Shown one piece after another: positions 31,701 through 45,280 of a stretch of DNA of 64,000 nt. Under the pieces are notes generated by a model. It had not been told where the DNA came from. It saw nothing but the letters and a program-made list of their open reading frames with translations, and did no database searches. Each line of letters starts with the position of its first letter. Position 1 is the first letter of the stretch. This DNA comes from Bugulina stolonifera (taxonomy: Eukaryota; Bryozoa; Gymnolaemata; Cheilostomatida; Bugulidae). The position numbers and the translations under genes are program-made. The stretch is from positions 7,730,733-7,794,732 of the forward strand of contig OW285188.1 of the NCBI GenBank assembly GCA_935421135.1. The letters run 5' to 3'.

Positions 31701-34700
31701 TCCGGAATACCATTTTTGGCTTAACCGATATCAACTACTTTGGTTAGAGCAAGCAGAAAGAGAAAAATGAAGTGTACGGTAATTCTGATACATCTTGAAA
31801 GGTAGCATAATGTATTTGTCGGGTGGTGCTCCGTGCAGCTCTATGTACATTAAACACCATTAGAATAGAACAAGCACTTGCATGGCCATGGGTACACAAG
31901 GATGAGCCTTTGTCATATATATATTAATAAGATTATATTCTATCAATAAGGTTAAGTCAGTTAACCTTGGCACAGTATTGTGGTAATAACAAATACATTA
32001 CTTGTCTAGCAACTGAGTAAACCCTTGACTTGTAATCCCTGTATGCCTTCTTTCTCTGCTAATTCGCTTAATCACCATTAAGTGTGCCTTAAAGTTGTTT
32101 TATTGTGGCAAGTTAAATCAATTATGGCTCTCCTCCATCATTTCTTAAAATTTCAGATAAATTGAACCACACTTATGGAATGTATACAGTGACATGTGCC
32201 TTAGAACAATATTTACGTTACGACACACTTTGGCAGTTCTTCTTTTCATGCAGTATTCTATAAGGTTGTCTTGTGTAGGTTTAACTAATGGTAAAGCACT
32301 TCTTAGGAAGTGTGCTATAAGGTACACTATTTATTATTTGAACAGCTTGTAGCCTACACATCGGAAGCGAAATGGTAAATTTATGCTACATAATTGTGAG
32401 TCTACCTGAAAAGTTCCAAACAAATGTTTTCCAAATTTTGTTTTACTTCTAAATAATTGGTTTTAAATTCATTCGAATTTTTATCTTCACTTGCTTCCAA
32501 ATTATTGTGCTTGGAATCTATTTCCGACATTACTCAAGATGACCATGCATTTCAATAAATTGTTTCCTATTTACTAGCAAAACCACTAACGCTTGACTGC
32601 ACTGTACATCGGTCTGCATTGGTCTAGCTTGAAATTAATAAGGTAAAAAGACAGATTATTTAGTTACTAATAGAATAATAGTGGAAGTCCCAATCAGCGT
32701 TACGCTGTCATCAGGAGATCAGGTGTAGTACACGGCACCATGAGCATTATTCTGTAATACAATGCTCTGTATGGCAACACTTTGCTGAACCTGCCTCGGC
32801 AGTCCACCTGCCTTATAATTATAACTAAACCAAAGTTATTTTTAATACAAAATGTATCAGTTCTATTATAAATTATGCAAGGAAATTGATGAAATTATTA
32901 TACAATTAGGCGGGCTAACATCAAAGAAAAATTTATTAAATGTTACAAAAGTTATGAAGATTCCATTTCTGCCATATATATGTTTTATTGAGTTTGAGAG
33001 AGATTATCGTGTCTATGACTAGTGAATGAGCACGGTTGAGATGGCCGAGTCCATGATGTTGAGTTTATATGGAGATGATGTCCTTATTAATTGAACACGT
33101 ATGATTAGATAGTGTTTGTTTAGCATGTGTTAAAGACATACTAGCTATTCATGTAAGACAATACAGAGTTTGTTGTTTCAAGCTGGTTATAGACTTGCAA
33201 CTTCAATACGTTTCATAAAAGAGCAATACAGCGGTTCTGTTTGCTTTAACTTCTATACAACTCTTAATACTAGACTTTTATTTACTTTGAATTTTTTGTC
33301 AAAATAATAAGTTCAAATTTTTTATTATTTTTGTGCTGTTCAAATAGTGATGAGTTGATACGAAGTTCGGTTTCTTCACACAAATAACTCACTGTGTGTC
33401 AACTTCACTTTTCCTGTCGTTACACATCCAGGTGCATGGAATGTGTGGCCTGTTTGCTCACTGACGCTTGAATTGTTTATAACATCAAATCAAATCCTGG
33501 GAAATCTTCTCCCCCTTTGGAACAAGGACCTAGCTGCTCTATTTTCAAGTTTATATAAACTAATAAATCAAATAAATTATTTGCCTAATTACCAGACTAC
33601 AAATGGTACAATAAATTAGTGTACACATATCACAAAATGAATAAATATTATGCTATTAATTACGAATAACAAAATAATTTATTTGCTGACATGAGAAATC
33701 ATACAAAAATAATGAAGAAGTAAATTGGGCTATTTACATAACGTTGGATATACATTTTGTACATGTATGTGTTTATACTAGTATTGTTTGTATTATCTTA
33801 ATAATTAGTATATTCAATTTGAAATTACATGACTTTTTAAAATTATTACAACATTTACTTATGATCACTAGCCTATAACTTTCTGTACCAACACCGTCAT
33901 TATATTTTATTATGTAACTATATATTTTGTATTATTTAGTTTAAAATATATTTTGATGTATTAAAAATAAGATAGGCAGAATATTAGAATTTAGCCTACT
34001 CTCAAGTTTTCCATGATGGTAGCCTATTGCTGGATAGATTTTCCGGTATTAATATCACTGCCAGCCTGATTTACGTAATAATGCAGTTAGTAAATTAACT
34101 AATCATATTTTGTTCAAATAATTTATTGTTTATGAAGTATTGAAATAGCAATAAATTTTTATAACACTACTTATAAAATTACTAGTTGAAAACAGAAAGA
34201 CTAAAACTAAGTCACTTTTGGGAAATATAATAGAATGAGGCGAGTGTTTTGATTGGAAAAGTTTATTTCTATATAGTATTATACACATACACATGTACAT
34301 GACTACATGTGTATGTGTATGAATGTAACAATTAAAAGGCTGACTGAGACTTGAAACAGAGAGCTTGTGCTGGAATTTTGCACCCTCTTCTATGTCCCAA
34401 TATCTATACAGATTGCATTTCTGTAGATAACCTGTATTTAGAAACTTTCCAACAAAACCTGTCATGTTGATAAATTCCTACAGAAAGAAGTAATCCAGTT
34501 AACCATAGTTTACTCAAATTATTATAACAGGATGACATCTTTACTCTGTTTAATCTTCAGGTGTATATTTCTTTGTAGTTCAGTTTAATTGTCAGGTGTA
34601 CTATGTATATCTCTTTGCAGTTTCAGTTTAATTGTCATGTGTATATTCATATTTCTCTTTGTAGTTTTAGTTTATTTAAAACATTTGCATTAGTTCAAAG

Positions 34701-35303
34701 TTTCAAACACATGCATAAATTCTAACAAGATGATAATTCATCAAGATAATAATACATCAAGATCATAATTATAACATACACATACATGCATTTTTCAAAA
34801 AAAAAAATGTTTTTAGTGACTAATTCTTCATCAGTTTGTTGAATCTAGCAGTTAGTTAAGTTGTATGAATATTATAGTAGACTATCATTGTCTTATCATC
34901 ACTGACGATAGAAACTTGAAAGTGTCCATGAATAATTAACACCTTCAGTAGCCAATGGGAATGCAGTATGCATAAATATAGATGCAAGTACACTGGGAGG
35001 TGACTCCTAACTTATAATACAATGTGTTGTGTGCTGAATTCACCATAATACACTTGTAGTTGATACTGAATACTAACTGCTGTGGTGCGCATCCCTGATC
35101 ATTCAGAGTGGGAAATAACTTAGCTTAGTATCCTCACAGCTACTCTGTTTACTTTTCTACCAAACATCATTCTGTTTATGGAACATTCTAACAGTGTTGT
35201 TTCACACATTCACTTTTCATTGGTTAGTTCTATCTTTACGTTTTGATAAGTTTAAATTAAAATATTCTGTTATACTGGCGGACTATACATAACATCGGTA
35301 GTT
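28751..35303. other. Gene-poor region upstream of Islet
   Basis: About 6.5 kb without a supported exon. It includes a C-rich run at about 29211-29245, a perfect 17-bp hairpin at 34281-34320 and generic AT-rich DNA. Because it lies upstream of a developmental transcription factor gene, it is a reasonable place for regulatory DNA, but nothing in it identifies such sites by eye. Confidence 0.45.
34281..34320. repeat. Perfect 17-bp inverted repeat (hairpin)
   Basis: ATACACATACACATGTA at 34281-34297 faces its exact complement at 34304-34320 across a 6-base loop. Probably derived from the ACATGT-rich simple sequence common here. Confidence 0.7.
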
Positions 35304-35355
35304 ATGACGATGGAAATATTACCGGAGCATGTGATCTCTGACGCTGCAAACAACA
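35304..35355 (+). CDS. Candidate first coding exon of Islet
   Basis: An ATG at 35304 opens [17 protein letters not shown] and ends at a strong donor, AACA|GTAAGT. Its phase (52 nt, one base over) joins exactly to the acceptor at 37566/37567, and the 11 bases before the ATG at 37578 continue the frame. Vertebrate Islet genes also begin with a very short coding exon before LIM1. If it is not used, translation would start at 37578. A second copy of the donor (CAACAGTAAGTACA) lies 41 bp downstream. Confidence 0.5.
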
Positions 35356-38300
35356 GTAAGTACAAGTACATATTGATATGCTATATATTCACAACAGTAA
35401 GTACATACCGATATGCTATATGTTCTCGGTCACATGTTGAGACTTATGACAGTTACAACAATAAAAGATTTTAGGACTACGCTGCTTTATCACCTTCCCA
35501 TTATAATAGAATCCGCCAAATAAAAAATTTTTCAAAACGTTCATGCTGAAAACATTTTTGAATATCTTCCGACTAGATTCAATTATTAAATTTAAATGTC
35601 TAAATATATTTGTTACATGTGCATAGGTTGAGTGTGAACTAGTATAGTGAAGTGACAATTAAAGCATAGCATATTCCTCATGGATTCTAATGACTCACTG
35701 GTTTACATTTACTCATAGTTAGAGTAAGCAGACGAATGAAAAATGTGTGTGAATAGAACGATTTTTCATGAAACTGTAACCGATTAATATTTCATATTTT
35801 GAATTGAAGTAGATGCATAATTATTTTAGTGTACATTATTTAGAGAAAATATAAATGCAATAGATATTATTTCACATTATAAATGTACTTTTGCGCACTA
35901 AAAACATTATTTGGTGGAACAATGATAATCTGGATAACATAATTATCTAACTACAGCAATAGAAATTTGAGTTTTGTTTACTAAATATATTTATATGGTT
36001 GAGTCATATAGTTCGGAAATAAAGTATGTGATAGTGAACAAATCTATTTGCACATCAAGTTCAGCAGGCTATATTGAAATATATTATTTTAGGCTGAGCC
36101 AAAGTTTTGCATATACATGTAATTGTATATCATGACCATATATCACTCATACGAACACTACAGTTACCGCCTACTCAATATCTTTAGAAATGTGATTCTG
36201 TTGAACATGTAGTAAGCACTACAAAACTTTGAGTTGAATCACAAATCTTACAAAATAATTCAGTCATTGTTATTGGAACTGCTGCCAGTGAAACTTGTGT
36301 CTAGTGTTTAGTACACATTTATTGATGTCTTCCGCCTCTCTCCAGTGTCTGAACTTGTAGTCTGTTAACTTGCGAATAACGCAGCAGCAGTATACCATAG
36401 AGCTCGATTCTAAAGTAGCTAGGCATACCATGATTTACGTATATTGATGTAATAAATTATTATCTTTATATACCATAGATATAACACAATCATGTTATAG
36501 ACATAACATGCCCCTAGCATTGAGGACATTTCGTACTTAACATAGATATACAGTGTATGTCGGCTTACATTATGTTGAATTAACTATATTGTATAACACA
36601 TTTTTTTAAAAATAATATTATGACGATTTATGTTTCTAAAACATTGAGTAGCTAGCATAGTACATTCTGTAATTATTTATATGACTGATGCATGACCATG
36701 ATCCACAGAAGAGAAATTACCGTATTTATAAACAGATTTTAGAAAAAAATTATGATAAAAAACTTTATGAATATTTAAAACTTGTTAGCAGTATTAAATC
36801 TACGTGTGTGAAACCATCAATTCTATTATTTTTATAAATAAAACAAAAATTTCAGCTTTGCACACGCTGCATATACAATTTACTTGCTGCCATCACACTT
36901 GGATGCACTTTGGATCAACAACATGAAAAACTAATATTTCCTGTACTATTGTAAAAAAGAGTCCTAGTCTAAATTGTCATGTACATGTACGAGTATTTTG
37001 CTACGATGTGAAGTATTACCAATTGTTATTGCTGGGTTTCTGTTCCACCATGCTATGTTGCCTTAGTAGACTGTATATATTGTGTAACTATGTTGTTGTA
37101 CAGCGGCAGAGGAATCCATGTATTGGTAATTGAACCAACTAACTCCTCCCCCTTCTGTCTTAACGTCACGTCTCTCACAGTGTCCATCAGTTGCACCGGT
37201 CCACCAGGTGGACTTGTCCATCTAACTATATTTATTAAATGTTACATTTCCGTTTCCTCTCTCAGTCCAATCTGTCTGTACAGTACACACTATATTCAGC
37301 ATAGTGATCCAAACTTAATTTGAAATACATTTGTCCAGTGTAGAGTCTACATCGTTTGTATTGTAGAGATAAAATATTGTTAGTTGGTGGGTGAGTTGAT
37401 TATATTTTTGTAATAAAATTGTTGGAAAGATATAATAAATGTTTTTACTGTTTAAAGAAATGCAATTATGTTTTATTATAAATCATACACATACATGCAC
37501 ATGTATATAACACATGCCATTGTTATTCGTAATATATTCAACATTATATTATTATTTCAACTCTAGATATTAAAACAATGGACTGTGCTCAACCGAAGCT
37601 CCCTCAACCGGAGAGGAGGGGTCCAGGAAGTCCCATGTGCATTGGCTGTAATAAACCAATAGTAGACCAATATGTGTTGAGGGTACATCCCGATCTAGAA
37701 TGGCATATGTCCTGTCTCAAATGTGTCGAGTGCAACATCTCTCTTGACGAAAACTGTACCTGCTTCCTCCGCGATGGTAAAACCTACTGCAAAAATGATT
37801 ATAAGAGGTAAGAGTTAGCCATAGACTAGAAAATAATTGAAATAAGTTTTAATTATAATGTGACTTGGTCACCTACATCTTCATCGAATCATGTACCATC
37901 ATGACATGTTATACTTTCCAAAATCAAAAATCTAGCTCAATGTTAGATCTGTCATGTAATAATAGGTTGCACAGTTTAAAAAATTAATTATGTTAGTATT
38001 TGTAGATTTATAGTATTATTATTATTATTTGTAATATGTATACTTATAGTTGTCGATAGTCGGGATTGCTGAATTATATTTGCAGTATTTACACTGGTTA
38101 GGAAGTATTTGATTTAAAATGATAAATTATTAAAAACTAGCTTCTCAGTACACCATTGAAAATTATGAACAAAGTATTATTATTAGGCAGTGTTGTGCAA
38201 CAACACTGCCGGCAGTTAGTTATTATAAGGTAATTATGGAACATATTTTTAGTAAAATAAATCTATGTCCATGAATCAGCCTTAGTGCTTAGTCTAATAC

Positions 38301-41300
38301 AACACATTTAGGTGGGCAGAAAATTAACGGTCTGAAAATATTTTGGGCTTAGCATATGACTGGTACTCTGGAAGATATATTCATTAATAGTCAATTCATG
38401 ATAATATTTTCCATATTTCTATTTATATATAACTACATTCATAGTTTCAAAATTTTGCGGCTTGGGAGAGTATTTTTTATTTTTCTCTAATGCTAGAAAT
38501 TGTAATTTCAAATAAAAAGCAACAAAAAAACAGTGCAGCAACTTTCCAGTATATAGAGTGTGCTGAATAGATGCTGTGCTTTATGAAGGTGTGAAGCTGA
38601 AAGGTGCCAGAACCGGCCCTGTTAATTAGTGTAACATATACAACATGACACCTAATATTATAGGCCCACAGTCTTTGTTTAACCTCAGTATATTAATTTG
38701 TTTAGAATGTGTGAAATATTTTGTCAGATGATTTTACTGGTAGTATTTCATAGCTAGTAGTTGTTATTTATTCTGGTATGATTTAGTACAATCACAAACA
38801 AAGACCCAACTAAAAATAGTGAAGGCTTTTATATCATGTAATGCACTTTTGAACAATTAAAGTATTACATGTTTGGTATGGAATATATATATTGCACCTG
38901 CCCATCTGCATAATTAAACTACACTAGAGAAGTAAATATATCATTTTTGTGAAATACCCTCTCCTAGCTACAAGTTAGAATTATAGCAGCTAGAAAACAT
39001 ATGACTGCAAGATATAGTATTATCTGCATTATTTATAATTTATATTATGCAAAGAATAATAACATATTACTTTGTATGTTTCTTTTCTATAATAACTGAT
39101 GCTGATTAATAGCTGCCTGTATAGCTGCTGCCACAGCTTTTCACAGCAGGCTCAAATTATACCAAACCTATAGCTTCAAACAAAACTATTAAAATCATTG
39201 TTTTAGTGTATAACGTTTGTTCACAACATGCAATTATACCGAATTATACATACAATAAACATACAAGTGAGCATGGTGTCTAGTACAATGCTCTTTTTAA
39301 ACAATATTTATTAAGCTAATAATCATCATGGAGAGATCTCAATATGGCTGCAGGTGTATAATATGTATAATAATTATAATATTATTGTCTATTATATAAT
39401 GTGAATGTAGTGAAATAGTATTGATCGTACTAGTACATGTATATACACAGCATTTATTCTTGTACGTATTTCGGTCTTTTAATATACCGTGCATGTAGTC
39501 ATGTTCTGTTAGTAAAGGGTGGGAAATATCACATCATCACAAGGTTTGATACAATTTACAGATAATAATACAGTAGCAGGTCAGCGTGGTGATACCGATA
39601 TATGGTTTTTTACATGCATTATGGCCTTATGGGTATAAAAGTCCATATTCGCCCCCATGCAAGTAACTAAATACATCAAAATATATGCATATATGAAAAC
39701 TTAGAATTTAGGATATTAAATACATTACAGTAGATCTTAAATAGAATAAAAACCAAATTTACCTGCTACTCACTTTCTTGTTATCCTTCAGTTTTACCTG
39801 CTACATGGTATGCTGCTATACTACGGAATATTGTGAACACTTTTGCTGTATTCACTCATTATAAACCCACTGGCACACAAACCTTGCTGTATATACCCCT
39901 CCATCTACTCCGCTGTGTCCACTCCTGCACATGCTCCCCTGTATCCACCCCCACTACAGCAAATATAGCTGAAGCTCAGTGGATATAGTCACTTAGATAT
40001 AATCTCAATATTTGTATCAGGCAATTGAACAAGCTGTAAGACCTATTATGGCCAACTAAGCAGAAATGTAAACACTTAGCTGTGAAGAAAGAACAGGCAG
40101 TGATCGCATATCAATGCAGAAAATACAGTAGAAACTCCAGGAGACCAAACAATATCCTTGTTCAACCTTCAGCATCATCTCATCAATTATTCACAATATA
40201 TGCTGTCTTGTCATACTTGAAGTATTGGTAAAACACGTGAGTGAGGCGATTGGTTTACGCTGATTTCTAAGGCAGCTCTCCGACATCGTCATATGATCAA
40301 CACGAATAGGATTCTCTCTTCAATGATTAATTTCTCAAATTCCACAATTTCAGTCTTGTCAGCTGTCCATTCTAGTGTAAATGAATGAAATAATACATTT
40401 AGGTGCTGAATTAGGACGGTGGAGCTAATAGGCCTAATGAAGGCACATTTAGAAAAAATATGATGGATAATTTAATATTTGAATTGTGACAACTGGGTAC
40501 AATATAGTGATTTTTATATACAAGTAGAGTTGATTTCAACTTAATCAAATAGATAGCAGTTATTGTATCAACAGAAGAAGCTACAGTTTCTATGTATAAC
40601 ACGAACATAGATAACTGTCTTATCTGAAAATTGATGTTTAATTGTTTGTCTTCAACAGAACCAGAATTTAGCCCACCCCAAAGCTGGAGATAAGATCAGG
40701 GGATGTACTACACAATCAATTACTGTTTTCTATACTTGATCAGTGCTTTATCTTAAGATTGTAATATTTAGTTTAGTGTTTAGTTCAGAGCAGTTCAAAC
40801 TATACATAAGTTCAAGCCTTATCTGAGTTTGTTAGTGATGAACCTTAGTATTAAATCTGTACATGAACAGTGCATACCTGCATCATACCCACTAAATAAT
40901 GTGTGATGGCAAAAGTGTCGTTTCACAAAGTTTATAAAAAGTGTACAACTTTAATGCATTCATAAAAATCCCACCTGGCCCTCATACGTACTGCATGTAA
41001 GCGCTGCATGTATATTTCATGTTTTACACTATTCAGTCCTATCAACCTATCTTATATATAACAGGTATAATTGTATTTTGCAGATTGTTTATGACTCTAT
41101 GTGCAAAGTGCGGGAATACTTTAACAACAAATGATTTAGTGATGCGAGCTGAAAATAACGTCTACCACATTGACTGTTTTCGCTGCAACGCTTGCAGCCG
41201 ACAACTACAGCCTGGGGATGAATTTTCATTGAGGGACGCCGTGCTGTTCTGTCGTGATGATAGCGAGGTTTTAGATAGGAACTCAGTCTTGGATAATGAT

Positions 41301-44233
41301 ACCGACAATCTCATACCTAACATAAACAACAATACCCATAATACCCGTAACCTACATCATCACCAGGAAGTCAACAGATCACTACATGGTAAGTGCTAGT
41401 ACGACCTCAGTATGTAGCCTACGTCACATGTATGTACGTCACATGTATGTACGTCACATGTATGTACGTCACATGTATGTATGTCACATGTATGTACGTC
41501 ACATGTATGTACGTCACATGTATGTACGTCACATGTATGTACGTCACATGTATATACGTCACATGTATGTACACCACATGTAGCCTACGTCACATGTATG
41601 TACGACACATGTATGTACGTCACATGTATGTACGACACATGTATGTACGTCACATGTATGTACGTCACATGTATGTACGTCACATGTATGTACGTCACAT
41701 GTACATGTATATTACATGTATGCATTTCACATGCACGCATGTTACATGTATGTGTGTGTGTACATGTACTCTGTTCCTGGTTGTGAAACAGGCCTTGTTA
41801 CCACTGATGTATTCAAGTGGAAATTTGTAAAATTGATTGGGTTCATAGATTTGTTAATGATAATAATTCACACAGTTTATTAATAATTAGCAAATTTGAA
41901 GCTGTAACATTCTTCATACATTAATTCTAAAAATTAAAAAATTTTGAAGTTGGAAAGTTACTAAATTCAAATTAAGGCTCTATTGAACGAAGACAATTCC
42001 TTTTCCATAGATGCTATAGATGATTGGCCACTGCTATCGACACCGCCCAGCTCATCAGAGCTGACATGGATTTGTTGTTTCATATTTGCATAGATTAACT
42101 AGAAAAACAAACACCCTACTAGCTAATGACCTCTTCAATAAACTAATAAATAATCTCCTCGCTGCCTTCTCTCCCTCTAGAGGTTAATGTTAAGAGAGTC
42201 TGAAGAAGCTCTTGGGAAATGCAGCACTCTTCACAACACAAACTAGCATTCCTTTCTAACATATCACTCTGATTGAGAGTAAAGTTAAATTCCCAATTCT
42301 TAGTTAGATATCCACAATTCCTATTTGGTATATTAAGGGACGGTACAATTATGTATCGACCTCATTTTAGAGATTTCATGCCAACTCTGCCTTGATCATG
42401 TTGTGTTTAAGCTGCCAATTCTGGTAGCTCATTGAGGGGTTTAAATCTGTGTATGGCACACTTTCAACAGAATCCAACATAATCATTCTCTTCAATTTCT
42501 GCCTTGTTACTATACTATGATAATATAGCCACTAGCTGGTAATTAAAAAGGTGTTGATAAGAAAGGTGTTACACATTATATTGGTGTTAAACGTAATATT
42601 GACTGGCCCTGCTGCTGGCTAGCCGTCTGCATTCTACGACAATTCGTACACCATGGAAACGTTTTAATAATAATAGATGTATGTGTCTCATCATTCGAAA
42701 TACATGTATAAACATGAAGCAGATATTGAATTTATTTTTTATCGTGTTTAGTGAACAGAATATGAGTCTGGTATGTCATCGTATTAATACTACTCTCTGC
42801 AGATCCAGTTTGCTCAAACAAGATAAAACGGAAGGATGGAAAGCCAACAAGAGTACGCACTGTGCTGACGGAGAAGCAGTTGCAGACGTTACGCACTTGT
42901 TACATGGCGAACCCTCGGCCAGACTCACTTATGAAGGATCAGCTAGTGGAGATGACTGGCCTCACTCCCAGAGTTATCAGAGTCTGGTTCCAGAACAAGA
43001 GATGTAAAGACAAAAAGAAGAGTATTCTTATGAAACAGCTGCATCATCAGGAGAAAGTAAGTTCAGGGTCAGATCTAGCCTGAGGTCCTTACGTACTCTA
43101 AAATAGATGGGTATGTCTTGATGCCCTCAGCTCAACTTCTGCTGTCAACGTGCCAACTGTTATTTTGGAAAGATTAGAACACAGACTTGGTCAGAACAGG
43201 TGTTGATTTGTTTGGCAATTTTGTGGATTAATTTCAACCGAAAAAACAAACAATAAACCGTGTTAATGAAAACATAGACCATGAACAGCAATGCAGGTAC
43301 TACATCAGAAAATTCCTTTGGCCATAGATACATGTATTTATTGTATACACGTCATCTTTTTTATTGCGGATAATATGCAATACAGTTCCTCTAGAACTAT
43401 TGATACATTTCTTTCCGTGTTAATACGAATTATACATCATTATAGAAAACTTCAGGGAGTGGGGGTTGATTAATTCTATAGAATCTCACTATTTACTCTT
43501 ACAACAGTGCATTAATTTTTAGAACATGCCAGGCAGTATGCAGGGAGTACAGATGGTAGCACAGAGCCCACTCAGACATGAGAACGGCATGAAGAGTATC
43601 GACTCGTACCATCAGCAGACGTGGAAACAGATGCCAGACTATAATCCCGCTGGCCACCAGGAGGAGATTAATCATAACTCGTTCTCTTCCATGGTAACGA
43701 TCTTACATTGTACATGTATATAGAGCTTCGTACTATTAGCTCTTTGTTATAATAATACCGTGCATGGGTAGTATAAGCTCATATTTCCCAACTGATTATC
43801 GAACCTTTCTAAATGTTACAGGAAAATAAATATAAACAAAAAAATGTCTCCCATGTGACTTTTATGTATCTTAAGTATAAAACAACTGTAATATGTACGC
43901 ATGTGGCTTTGTTTAGGATATCATCATTCCGTCCCGGTTTCATTATAATTGGGTGCTGAAAATTCATTCAAATTCACATCTTGCAATCTAGAAAAAAACA
44001 TTTGGTAATAGTTTAGAAAAACCAAATTTAGTAGTGATATTTCAAAAGTATGGATAATTCACAGTTGTAGAGTTAATATTATGAATGTATTGTACATGTA
44101 GATGGGGCCGCTCTATGGAAATGATGATACAGCTGTATACATACCTGATGATGAATATATGGACTGCTTACAACCTGACAGCGTTTCCAGTCAGTTTTCT
44201 GGAGCTTCTACCAGCCCACACAGTTCAACGTGA
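35304..44233 (+). CDS. Isl: Islet LIM-homeodomain transcription factor
   Basis: Islet proteins bind TAAT-type DNA and LIM cofactors in the nucleus and specify neuronal and other cell types in animals. Exons: 35304-35355 (candidate), 37567-37807, 41084-41388, 42803-43056, 43523-43693 and 44102-44233 (stop TGA), all GT-AG with joining phases; 384 residues, or 363 from the ATG at 37578. LIM1 starts [16 protein letters not shown] (about residues 42-95) and LIM2 starts CAKCGNTL (about 104-157; zinc ligands C-C-H-C-C-C-C-D). The homeodomain (about 213-272) contains [20 protein letters not shown] and [18 protein letters not shown], which separates Islet from Lhx1/3/6 classes. The tail keeps an Islet-type [11 protein letters not shown] and a [11 protein letters not shown] motif. 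It converges on SCAPER and lies downstream of ETFA, an ancient arrangement. Confidence 0.95.
35356..37566 (+). other. First Islet intron (or 5' flank)
   Basis: 2.2 kb, AT-rich, no exon recognised. The only locally distinctive part is a GC-richer patch at about 37090-37270 with a palindrome, listed separately. Confidence 0.5.
37199..37213. promoter_or_regulatory. 15-bp palindrome with E-box core upstream of Islet LIM1 exon
   Basis: GTCCACCAGGTGGAC is a perfect 7-1-7 palindrome in a short GC-richer patch (about 37090-37270) that also has a CGTCACG half-CRE at 37164. CAGGTG is the E-box preferred by Snail/ZEB-type factors. A regulatory role is inference only. Confidence 0.3.
37808..41083. other. 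Islet intron between LIM1 and LIM2 exons
   Basis: 3.3 kb, AT-rich, without recognisable exons or mobile elements. Confidence 0.5.
41421..41712. repeat. 15-bp minisatellite, about 19 copies
   Basis: Unit ACGTCACATGTATGT, starting about 30 bp after the donor of the LIM2 exon (41388). Because the unit is a multiple of three, open frames appear on both strands; they are artefacts. The unit contains a TGACGT-type half-site and the palindrome ACATGT. Confidence 0.9.
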
Positions 44234-45274
44234 ACCACAGTCTCATCTCATGCATAGGAACTATACTACGCTATCAATGTGCTAGCTGACAGCAACCCTA
44301 ATGTTTTATATTTGGCTGACAAATAAGTTTCTGAAAATTCCAACACGGATGTCTAGAAAAACGGACAGAATATTGCATGTTTGTGCCCTACTGATACTTT
44401 TAAGGCGATGTTGATTTGGACTAAAAGAGTTACTGGCCTACAACCTACCTTGGTCTTAGTTCACCATCTCCACCCCTTTCTGGCATGGAACAAACCAGTA
44501 TCTTGTCTTAGACTTTGCCTGTGCTCTCTATAAAACCATTGGTCTGATCGAAGTCTGAGATGAACTTAGGCTAAAGGACATTAGACTGTTAGTTATAGCA
44601 TATATCCTTAGTGGGTATGTGGTATGGTATGTGGTAGTGGGTATGTTAATACAATTCTACCAAAGACTACAGAAACACAATCTCTATTTCTAGCTTAATA
44701 ATTAGTACTGAATATCCCAATTATATAACGCTGTTATGTTAAACTGTAAAATACAATCCATGTATTTATTTGTAATTTATTGTAAATATTGACATGCCTT
44801 AAATTATTTTTGAACGTGTTATCAGAATGGTATTAGAACTACTACTAGTGTTATTGAAGAGTTATAGAGAAATCTATATTATGCACGTGTGTTACAGGGT
44901 TTATATTTATAACAAGCTTTGCTAGACATTGTTTGGTTATGTTATGTTTATTTAGAATTTCTTTTGTTACGAATGAAATATAATAATTATATTAATGAAT
45001 CCCAAACCCATATTCTCTGTTACAAAATAATACGTATGTTGGATTAATTTTTAAAATTACTTAAAAGTTTAAATTGTAGTATTTCAGGCTGTATAGGTAT
45101 GCACTACGCTATATTAGCCATACTAAGGGTAATTAAGTTATATACTATGGTGCAATGATAGCTAATTATCACGCTGTGTCTTGAAAAGTTTAAATTCTTG
45201 CAGGCAATGGAGTACTATTTTACATAATGTGAACAGAGGTGAAATCTTTCTAACTGTTTCTGAATATTATTTGA

Positions 45275-45280
45275 AATAAA
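45275..45280 (+). terminator. Candidate Islet poly(A) signal
   Basis: AATAAA about 1.04 kb after the Islet stop codon. A long 3' UTR would be implied; earlier non-canonical signals cannot be excluded. Confidence 0.35.

Noticed and set aside
31447..31734. 95-codon minus-strand frame of ordinary-looking composition
   Set aside because: No recognisable domain, no convincing flanking splice sites and no continuing exon found; left unannotated.
34130..34465. 111-codon minus-strand frame
   Set aside because: Contains a translated simple-repeat hairpin and no domain; considered chance.
41386..41830. Long open frames over the Islet-intron array
   Set aside because: The unit is 15 nt, so several frames stay open by periodicity; the Islet frame stops just after the donor.
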